Positions 1 to 5,331 of a stretch of 8,478 nt of DNA are shown one piece after another (positions within the stretch are counted from its first letter, which is position 1; each line of letters opens with the position of its first letter). Where the stretch lies: NCBI GenBank assembly GCA_958349325.1, contig CATWCP010000043.1, forward strand, positions 1 to 8,478, given 5' to 3'. The notes under the pieces are model-generated. The model ran no database searches. It saw only the letters and a list, made by a program, of their open reading frames with translations, and was not told the origin of the DNA. The stretch comes from an uncultured Collinsella sp. Lineage in GTDB: Bacteria; Actinomycetota; Coriobacteriia; Coriobacteriales; Coriobacteriaceae. The position numbers and the translations under genes are program-made.

Positions 1-372
1 CATCCATTCGGCTTCCAGGGCAGCCACGGACAGAACGGGGCGAACAGAAAAGAGCACGTAGACCTGCCACAGCTCACCGACAAAGCTCATCCCGGCAAGA
101 ACGGCAGAGGTGGCGATTACAGTGAGGGAGCCCAAAACGCGACCGCTCACTTTATCGGCCACATGACCGATCACAAGTGAGCCGATAACGCTCACCACAG
201 TGGAGATGGCGTTGGAGATGTTGTACTGCGCAAGCGTAATCCCGAGGTCGCTTACGATGAGCGGCTGAAACAGGCTCATGCAGTTGACGAAAATGGTGTA
301 GCACGTGGCCATGATCACAAAGCCGGAGGCCACCACGAGCCAGCCGGGGAAGAACTTACGTTGCTGGGACAT
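1..372 (-). CDS. MFS transporter, N-terminal part (runs off window edge)
   Basis: This is the first 124 codons of a major facilitator superfamily permease. The gene continues past position 1. Translation gives MSQQRKFFPGWLVVASGF at the N-terminus, where the first membrane helix begins (about residues 9-28). Helix 2 follows at about 50-70. Then comes GHVADKVSGR (residues 69-78), which matches MFS motif A (G-x-x-x-D-K/R-x-G-R) in the loop between helices 2 and 3. Helix 3 is at about 80-98. An SD-like AAGGA lies 5 nt upstream of the ATG (plus-strand TCCTT, 378-382), which fixes the start. The gene begins 40 bp after the stop of the M20 amidohydrolase on the same strand, with no terminator between, so the two are probably co-transcribed. 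The substrate cannot be told from this fragment. A link to the amidohydrolase's substrate or product is inference from the neighbourhood. Confidence 0.85.
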   Translation of the reverse strand, partial: MSQQRKFFPGWLVVASGFVIMATCYTIFVNCMSLFQPLIVSDLGITLAQYNISNAISTVVSVIGSLVIGHVADKVSGRVLGSLTVIATSAVLAGMSFVGELWQVYVLFSVRPVLSVAALEAEWM

Positions 373-412
373 ACTGTTCCTTTTTTAAACAAACGAGTAG
401 CAAGATTGGGTG

Positions 413-1708
413 CTACCGGTGGTCGGCGATGTAGCCCAAAGCGACCGCCGTGTAAGCCGCGGCGCCAAGGGGAAGCTCGGCATCGCTAAAACGTGCCTTG
501 GGATGATGCTGAGCAAAATGCTCGTCCGTATCAGTCACGGCAGCGCCCACGGTAAAGTACGCACTCGGAATCTCGCTCGAAATCAACGCGAAGTCCTCGC
601 TTGCCATGGCGTGGAACAGCGGCAGGAAGGCGGCCTTGGGCAGCACCGCGCCCACGTAGCCAAGCGACGCCTGGGTCATGTCGTCATCGAGTACGAGCGG
701 GGGAACATCCGAGAGCGTCTCGAGGGTCGCCGGCGTGCGGTACGTTGCGGCCACGCCGTTGACGACCTCGGCGATGCGGGTCTTGAGGTGCTCCATGAGC
801 TCGACGTCGAAGCCACGCAGCGTTCCCTCGAGCACACAAGTGTCGGGGATGACATTTGCGGCCAGACCGCCGGCGAACTTACCAACGGTAAGCGCGACCT
901 CCTTGGCCGCCGGCACCTCGCGGGAGATGAGCTCCTGAAGCGCCAGATGTACATGGACGCCGGCCGTGATGGGGTCGATGCAGATCTCGGGGCTCGAGCC
1001 ATGGCCGCCCTTGCCCTGAAGCGTGATGCGAAAACCGTACACGCCCGAGAGCGCCGGGCTGCCGTAGAGCACCAGGCCAAGCGGCGACTGGCTATTGACA
1101 TGCATGGCAAAGGCGACCTGAGGACGCGGGTTCTGCAGCAGACCGTCGGCGATGGCGGCGCGGGCACCCTCAAAGGTTTCCTCGCCCGGCTGGAACAGCA
1201 ACTTAACCGTAGCGTTGGCATCAACAAGCTCTGCCTCGCGCGCTTTGAGCATACGAGCCGCACCAAGCAGCGCCGTCGCGTGCATATCGTGACCGCAAGC
1301 GTGCATGCAGCCGTTGGTGGATGCAAAGGACTCGCCGGATTCCTCGGCAACGGGCAGGGCGTCCATGTCGCCACGGAGCATGATGACCGTACCGGCCTGC
1401 TCATTCGTGCAGACGCCATTACCCTGGGCCGCGGCGGCACCGGCGCCGACAAGGCCCACAACGCAGGAACCCTCGACGAGCGTGGCAAATGGGATGTCCA
1501 TCTCGGTCAGGCGCGCTTGGATATACGCAGAGGTCTGTGGGAGGCTATTACCCAGCTCGGGCATCTGGTGTAGATCGTGTCGCCACGCAGCGAGCTCGTC
1601 TGCAAAAGCCTGAGCTTCTGCAACAAGACCGTCACCGATAGCGGTCCGCGCCGCTGCGGTGGCCTTGGGCGCTGATTGCGGTTGAAGATCGGACAAAGCT
1701 GGTGCCAT
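413..1708 (-). CDS. M20D-family metallopeptidase / amidohydrolase
   Basis: A 431-residue zinc-type amidohydrolase of the hippurate hydrolase / N-acetyldiaminopimelate deacetylase / IAA-amino acid hydrolase group. It would cleave an N-acyl amide to give a free amino acid or diamino acid in the cytoplasm; the exact substrate is not predictable. Visible motifs in order are RHDLHQMPEL (43-52), LRGDMDALP (111-119), MHACGHDMHA with likely metal ligands C138 and H140, FQPGEE with E176/E177, AMHV with H203, GKGGHGSSP in the lid domain (H236), ASEDF (369-373) and HHPK (401-404). All the usual M20D catalytic and metal residues are present and the length is normal. An upstream in-frame ATG at 1762 exists, but I chose 1708 because GGAGG lies 7 nt before it and the longer N-terminus would lie over the palindrome at 1739-1760. 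There is no signal peptide. It precedes an MFS permease by 40 bp, so an operon is likely. Confidence 0.93.
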   Translation of the reverse strand: MAPALSDLQPQSAPKATAAARTAIGDGLVAEAQAFADELAAWRHDLHQMPELGNSLPQTSAYIQARLTEMDIPFATLVEGSCVVGLVGAGAAAAQGNGVCTNEQAGTVIMLRGDMDALPVAEESGESFASTNGCMHACGHDMHATALLGAARMLKAREAELVDANATVKLLFQPGEETFEGARAAIADGLLQNPRPQVAFAMHVNSQSPLGLVLYGSPALSGVYGFRITLQGKGGHGSSPEICIDPITAGVHVHLALQELISREVPAAKEVALTVGKFAGGLAANVIPDTCVLEGTLRGFDVELMEHLKTRIAEVVNGVAATYRTPATLETLSDVPPLVLDDDMTQASLGYVGAVLPKAAFLPLFHAMASEDFALISSEIPSAYFTVGAAVTDTDEHFAQHHPKARFSDAELPLGAAAYTAVALGYIADHR

Positions 1709-1738
1709 AGATGCCCTCCAGTATCGTTTTTGCAGCAA

Positions 1739-1760
1739 GCACTTTGATAGCGTAAAGTGC
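1739..1760. promoter_or_regulatory. Candidate operator: 7-bp inverted repeat upstream of the amidohydrolase
   Basis: GCACTTT (1739-1745) and its exact reverse complement AAAGTGC (1754-1760) are separated by 8 bp. The site lies 31 bp upstream of the chosen ATG of the M20 gene and downstream of the EamA terminator, where a dimeric regulator would be expected to bind. No convincing -35/-10 pair stands out around it, so the promoter itself is not assigned. Operator function is inferred from symmetry and position only. Chance symmetry is possible. Confidence 0.4.
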
Positions 1761-1786
1761 AAGGTACTACTTTAAGGGGGAGGCAT

Positions 1787-1812
1787 AAAAAATGCCGCCC
1801 CAGGAGGGCGGC
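1787..1812 (-). terminator. Rho-independent terminator of the EamA transporter gene
   Basis: Reading the minus strand, a perfect 7-bp stem (GCCGCCC, 1812-1806; GGGCGGC, 1800-1794) with loop TCCTG is followed by A and six T residues (1792-1787). It begins 13 bp after the EamA stop codon. It separates the EamA transcription unit from the amidohydrolase/MFS unit downstream. Confidence 0.85.
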
Positions 1813-1824
1813 GCAACAAGTTGT

Positions 1825-2808
1825 TTACAATTGCGGGCGCGGCTTTCGACGCAAAAAATCGAAGTGAGTCTCGCTCAAGATAATCGACAGGAAGATGAGC
1901 GCGAAGCCGGCGAGCAGGCGCGAGGTGAGCGCCTCCCCCATCAGCAGCACCGAGAACAGCACACCCGAAGGCGACTCCATCGAAAGGAGCAGCGAGCCCG
2001 TCGAGGCCGGGACATGCGCCAGGCCGACGTTTTGGATGAGCAGAGCCGTGCATGTGCAGCCCACCGAGAGAAACGCCATCGCACTGATAAAGCTCGGCGT
2101 CCACACGGACAGAGGCGCTTGGGTCTCGAATAGCAGCGACGTTGCCAGGCTCAGCACGCCGTTGCCCACAAACATCCAAAACGTGATGACGTTGATGTCC
2201 ATTTTGCGACCGTACTTGGCAGTCACCGCCATCTGGATGGCGAAAAAGGCCGCACCCGCCAGCGTAATGACGTCACCGATGTTGAATTCAACGCTATCGA
2301 GCGCCACCAAACCAATGCCCGCCAAGCACAGCAGCGCCGCGCCCAGGTTATAGCGGGTGAGCTTTTCGCCGCTCAGGAAATAGCTCGCGAACGGCACAAG
2401 GATGCAATACGTGCCCGTCAAAAAAGCATTCTTGCCCGCCGTAGTATGTGCCAGACCGACCGTCTGCAACGCATAGGCCGCCCACATGAGCACGCCCATA
2501 CTCAGGCCAACGATCAGGTTGCGAGCGTTGAGGTGCGCGATGATGCGCTTGTGGAAGACGGCAAACATGACCAACGCTGCGGGCAGAAAGCGTACATAGA
2601 GCAGCGCGAACACCGGAATGGTGCCGAGTGCGTCCTTCATAGTGGTAAAGGAGTAGCCCCAGATGACCGCCACCGAAAGGAGCAGAACCTTCCAGAACAG
2701 CGGCGAGCGAGCGCCGGCGCCGCGGGAGGTGCCGCCCGCGCCCAGGTCTTCCCGGGCAACAGGGCTATCGGGCAAGTTTTCGATTTCGTTGGCAGCGTAT
2801 TGGGCCAT
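1825..2808 (-). CDS. EamA/DMT-family transporter (drug/metabolite exporter type)
   Basis: A 327-residue integral membrane protein of the drug/metabolite transporter superfamily, most like the ten-helix EamA exporters (RhaT/YdcZ/RarD-like fold). A hydrophilic N-terminus of about 35 residues precedes helix 1 (LFWKVLLLSVAVIWGYSF). This is followed by two repeated five-helix halves. The second half begins near the VITLAGAAFFAIQMAV segment, and the last helix is LLAGFALIFLSIILSE before a basic tail (FLRRKPRPQL). The family exports amino acids, nucleosides or other metabolites; no substrate can be named here. A longer reading frame starts with GTG at 2823, but that GTG overlaps the AGGA ribosome binding site of the ATG at 2808, so 2808 is preferred. 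The gene is flanked by its own terminator (1787-1812) and by an upstream terminator (2879-2912), so it is probably monocistronic. Confidence 0.93.
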   Translation of the reverse strand: MAQYAANEIENLPDSPVAREDLGAGGTSRGAGARSPLFWKVLLLSVAVIWGYSFTTMKDALGTIPVFALLYVRFLPAALVMFAVFHKRIIAHLNARNLIVGLSMGVLMWAAYALQTVGLAHTTAGKNAFLTGTYCILVPFASYFLSGEKLTRYNLGAALLCLAGIGLVALDSVEFNIGDVITLAGAAFFAIQMAVTAKYGRKMDINVITFWMFVGNGVLSLATSLLFETQAPLSVWTPSFISAMAFLSVGCTCTALLIQNVGLAHVPASTGSLLLSMESPSGVLFSVLLMGEALTSRLLAGFALIFLSIILSETHFDFLRRKPRPQL

Positions 2809-2848
2809 GGAACATCCTCGCACTCAATCTGGGCGTGGTGTCCGCACG

Positions 2849-2877
2849 CGTATGGCTGCGTGCCGCCTCATGGTCAA
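2849..2877 (-). promoter_or_regulatory. Candidate promoter of the EamA gene
   Basis: Minus-strand TTGACC (2877-2872, five of six matches to TTGACA) is followed after 17 bp by CATACG (2854-2849, only three of six matches to TATAAT). It lies about 40 bp upstream of the EamA start codon and directly behind the T-tract of the preceding terminator. The -35 box is good and the -10 box is weak, so this is tentative. Confidence 0.35.
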
Positions 2878-2878
2878 A

Positions 2879-2912
2879 TAAAAACAGGGCGCACCGGACC
2901 CCCGGCACGCCC
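2879..2912 (-). terminator. Rho-independent terminator between the YhgE operon and the EamA gene
   Basis: On the minus strand GGGCGTGCCGG (2912-2902), loop GGGT, CCGGTGCGCCC (2897-2887) is followed by TG and TTTTTATTT. The 11-bp stem includes two G-U pairs that would be A-C mismatches in plus-strand RNA, so the structure only works for minus-strand transcripts. It lies about 230 bp past the stop of YhgE copy A and about 70 bp before the EamA ATG. The simplest reading is the main terminator of the YhgE operon. A leader attenuator of EamA is the alternative, if a promoter exists upstream of it. The 11-bp palindrome GCTACTGTAGC (2914-2924) abuts it. Confidence 0.75.
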
Positions 2913-3008
2913 CGCTACTGTAGCAACAACCAGCGTTGCACCGCAATCCAGCCCACTAAAGTACCGACTTGAATAACCTCGATGTTCCGTCAACGTCAGC
3001 GAAAACGG

Positions 3009-3095
3009 CCCCAAGCGAGCAAGGTGACGTGAAATGAAAGGGCGCTGACCTTCTGGTCGCGCCCTTGAAATTGAACGTCAGATTGCCGCTTGGGG
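3009..3095. repeat. 87-bp imperfect palindrome with terminator-like core
   Basis: The two arms pair in blocks from outside to inside: CCCCAAGCG with CGCTTGGGG (9 bp), GCAA with TTGC, TGACGT with ACGTCA (6 bp), an irregular A/T-rich block, AAGGGCGC with GCGCCCTT (8 bp), and GACC with GGTC around loop TTCT. A single bulged T interrupts the inner stem. The inner hairpin (3038-3066) looks like an intrinsic terminator for the YhgE operon, but its minus-strand 3' flank (CATTTCACG) is a poor U-tract and the plus-strand flank is A-rich. The outer arms are longer than any terminator needs, so a small mobile palindromic element or a structured RNA is possible. Confidence 0.6.
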
Positions 3096-3114
3096 GTGTT
3101 TGCAGCGTCGAGCC

Positions 3115-3142
3115 GTTACGCGGTTTGGTAAAACCGCGTAAC
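3115..3142. repeat. 12-bp perfect hairpin overlapping the YhgE copy A stop codon
   Basis: GTTACGCGGTTT (3115-3126) and AAACCGCGTAAC (3131-3142) are perfect reverse complements around a 4-nt loop. The outermost base pair uses the last base of the TAG stop codon of copy A. On the minus strand no T-run follows (GGCTCGACG), so it is not a standard terminator. On the plus strand it is followed by a partly T-rich stretch inside the gene. A 3' mRNA-stabilising stem or a translation-termination element is possible. Confidence 0.6.
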
Positions 3143-5331
3143 TAGATTAATTTTGTCGACTCCAGCTTTTCGATAATCCAGTCGTTGGCTTTGATGACTG
3201 GGCGGCGGAAGACGACGCCCAGGGCCAGCGACGGAATCAGGTAGCTCGCCAAGATACCCAGCTCAATCCAGTACTCCATATGGTAGGCACCGGCCATGGC
3301 GGCGTGCATGGCGTTGATGCCGTGAGTAAACGGCAGGAACGGGTAGATCGCCTGGAACACGGGGCCGGTCATCTCGATGGGGAACGTACCACCCGAACCG
3401 CCGACCTGCATGACCAGCAGCACGACGGCGAGGGCCTTGCCGATATCTCCAAACGATACCGTAAGCGTGTAGACGATATTGGAGAACACGAGACTCGCAA
3501 CCCAGCCCGCCAGCACAAACTGCAACGGGTTGTCGCACTGGATGCCAAAGAACAGAATGTCGCCCGCGCACACGAGCGTCGCCTGCAGCAGAGCCAGACC
3601 ACCAAAGAACAGGTAGCGACCCAGGTAGATCTCGTGCAGGCGCACGGGGATGAGCTCGTTGATAAGCTCATCGTCAACCGAAACCTTCATCATGGCCGCC
3701 AGTACGATCGAGCCGACCCAGAGCGACAGAATCGTGTAGAACGGCGCCATGGCCGAACCGTAGTTGCGGATTGGATAGACCGGCTTACGGTCGAGTGCGA
3801 CAGGGCCGGAAAGCGACACGGCGAGGGCATCGGGGTCGCTGCCAATCATTGTCTTAATCATGGCCAGGTCACCCGAGATCAGAGCGCTATCAAGCTCGTC
3901 CTTAAAGGCACTGATCTTGTCCGACGCCTCGCCCAGCTGATCGGAAGCCTTGTTGACGAGCTTTGCAGCCTTGGAGAGACCCTTAGCGAGCGAACCAGAA
4001 GCGTCGGTCAGACCGCTCACGGCGCTATCCAAGTCGCCCGAGATACCGTTCAGGGAATCCAGAACGCCCGAAATGGTCTTCTTGAGCTCCTTGGCCTTGA
4101 CCGAGAACGTAGAGTCGTAGTCAGTCTTGGCACCCGAGATACCCGCCTTGGCATCGGCGATGGCCTGGTCGACCTCGGCACGCGAGTTGTTGACCTCCGC
4201 CATGCTGTCCGAAAGGGACTTTGCGGTCGCCGTCAGGTCTTTCGCATTGTTGCGGTACTCCACGGCAATTCTGCCCAGCGACGTCGCAGCGGACTTGAGG
4301 CCGTCTTTGAGCTTGTCATCACTCACCTGGTCGGCTAGGTTGCGGAGCCGATCGGCCATCGCATCGATATCGTCAGCACGCGTATTGAGTGCCGCCGCGG
4401 CTTCGTTGAGCTGAGATACCGTAAGGTCAACATGCTGATTCGCTGCGTCGAATGCCTTCGCAAGCTCGGCGGAGACGTTGTCGAACGAACCCGCGCTTCC
4501 GTCAATCGCCGCGTTAACGGCATCGTTGGCGGCCTTGAGCGCTTCCTTGGAATCATTGATGCCGCTCTTGGCGTGCTCCATCAGCTGCTTCGTCGACTCA
4601 TCAACGGTGCCCGTCTGCTTGAGCATGCCGCCCGCCGATGTCAGTGAATCGGACGTAGAGCTCAAAATGCCCGCAAGCGACGTCGCGCTCGCCTGAACGT
4701 CCTGCAGGTCCTCGACCGAATCGCCCAGCGTAGAGGACAGATTGGCGATAAAGTTGCTCACCTGGTCGGTACTCATATAGTCGAGCAGGCTGGACACGGT
4801 CTTAAGGCCGATGGTCGTGATGGTTTCGGTAAAGGTCTCGTTGACCTGACTCTGGACGGCGCTCGAGCCTTTCTCGGTCACAATCTGTGCGATGGCGTTG
4901 GCCTTCTGGTTCTCATAGAACTCGATATCGGCGTGCTTCACCTCGGTCGAGAAAAGCGTCATCATGTCGGCGCTAAACGTTTTAGGGATAACGACGGCAG
5001 CGTAGTACGCGCCCGACTTAACGCCCTCAATCGCCTTATCGCGGTCGTTGAGAACGACCCAGTCGAAGTTCTCGTTGCCGCGCAGAGTGGCGGTTACGTT
5101 TTCGCCCACGTTGACCTCGACGGGAATCAGATCGCTCTCGTAGCCCTCGTCGGTGTTGACCACGGCGATCTTAAGGTTGCCGGTATTGCCGTAGGGATCC
5201 CAGCTTCCGGCGATGTTAAACCATGCGTACAGGCACGGCACGATAATGAGACCCATCACGACGATCATGCCGATCACGGAGCGAGACACGTTTTGGACAT
5301 CGCGCTTAAACAGGTGCAGGATGTTTTTCAT
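3142..5331 (-). CDS. YhgE/Pip-family membrane protein, copy A (ABC-2-like)
   Basis: A 729-residue protein of the YhgE/Pip (phage infection protein) family. MKNILHLFKRD is followed by membrane segment 1 (about 18-39), then the family signature WDPYGNT (44-50) and a conserved extracytoplasmic N-terminal domain with YYAAVVIP (109-116). A long alanine/serine/aspartate-rich helical, coiled-coil-like stalk spans about 190-490. From about residue 510 the ABC-2-like membrane domain carries about five helices (YPIRNYGSAMAPFYTILSLWVG; GSGGTFPIEM; FLPFTHGINAM). It ends with a short cytoplasmic tail. The relative in Lactococcus serves as a phage c2 receptor; the cellular role of the family is not settled, and envelope export or assembly is the usual idea. 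The start is firm: GGAGGTGA ends 7 nt upstream (plus 5339-5346), and the ATG directly abuts the TAA of copy B, so translation is coupled. No ATPase partner is adjacent. Confidence 0.93.
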   Translation of the reverse strand: MKNILHLFKRDVQNVSRSVIGMIVVMGLIIVPCLYAWFNIAGSWDPYGNTGNLKIAVVNTDEGYESDLIPVEVNVGENVTATLRGNENFDWVVLNDRDKAIEGVKSGAYYAAVVIPKTFSADMMTLFSTEVKHADIEFYENQKANAIAQIVTEKGSSAVQSQVNETFTETITTIGLKTVSSLLDYMSTDQVSNFIANLSSTLGDSVEDLQDVQASATSLAGILSSTSDSLTSAGGMLKQTGTVDESTKQLMEHAKSGINDSKEALKAANDAVNAAIDGSAGSFDNVSAELAKAFDAANQHVDLTVSQLNEAAAALNTRADDIDAMADRLRNLADQVSDDKLKDGLKSAATSLGRIAVEYRNNAKDLTATAKSLSDSMAEVNNSRAEVDQAIADAKAGISGAKTDYDSTFSVKAKELKKTISGVLDSLNGISGDLDSAVSGLTDASGSLAKGLSKAAKLVNKASDQLGEASDKISAFKDELDSALISGDLAMIKTMIGSDPDALAVSLSGPVALDRKPVYPIRNYGSAMAPFYTILSLWVGSIVLAAMMKVSVDDELINELIPVRLHEIYLGRYLFFGGLALLQATLVCAGDILFFGIQCDNPLQFVLAGWVASLVFSNIVYTLTVSFGDIGKALAVVLLVMQVGGSGGTFPIEMTGPVFQAIYPFLPFTHGINAMHAAMAGAYHMEYWIELGILASYLIPSLALGVVFRRPVIKANDWIIEKLESTKLI

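Larger units (their letters stand above)
2809..3141. other. 333-bp non-coding region between EamA and YhgE copy A
   Basis: No convincing gene is seen here. The short open frames lack ribosome binding sites and recognisable composition. The region is rich in structure. In minus-strand order it holds a hairpin overlapping the YhgE copy A stop codon (3115-3142), an 87-bp imperfect palindrome (3009-3095) with a strong inner hairpin, the terminator at 2879-2912, the candidate EamA promoter, and the EamA ribosome binding site. A small RNA made from within it cannot be excluded. Confidence 0.7.

Noticed and set aside
410..1573. Plus-strand open frame of 387 codons antisense to the amidohydrolase
   Set aside because: The opposite strand encodes an M20 protein with every catalytic motif. 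The antisense translation is Arg/Gly/His-rich and shows no fold or family features.
1709..1762. N-terminal extension of the amidohydrolase to the ATG at 1762
   Set aside because: The downstream ATG at 1708 has an ideal GGAGG site at 7 nt spacing. The extension overlaps the palindrome and adds residues (MHFTLSKCLLQKRYWRAS) that are not part of the family domain.
2809..2823. GTG start at 2823 for the EamA transporter
   Set aside because: The five extra codons contain the AGGA ribosome binding site of the ATG at 2808, and no other SD precedes the GTG.
3280..4338. Plus-strand open frame of 352 codons antisense to YhgE copy A
   Set aside because: It is a shadow of the conserved membrane and stalk regions of copy A, with arginine-rich composition and no hydrophobic or domain pattern of its own.
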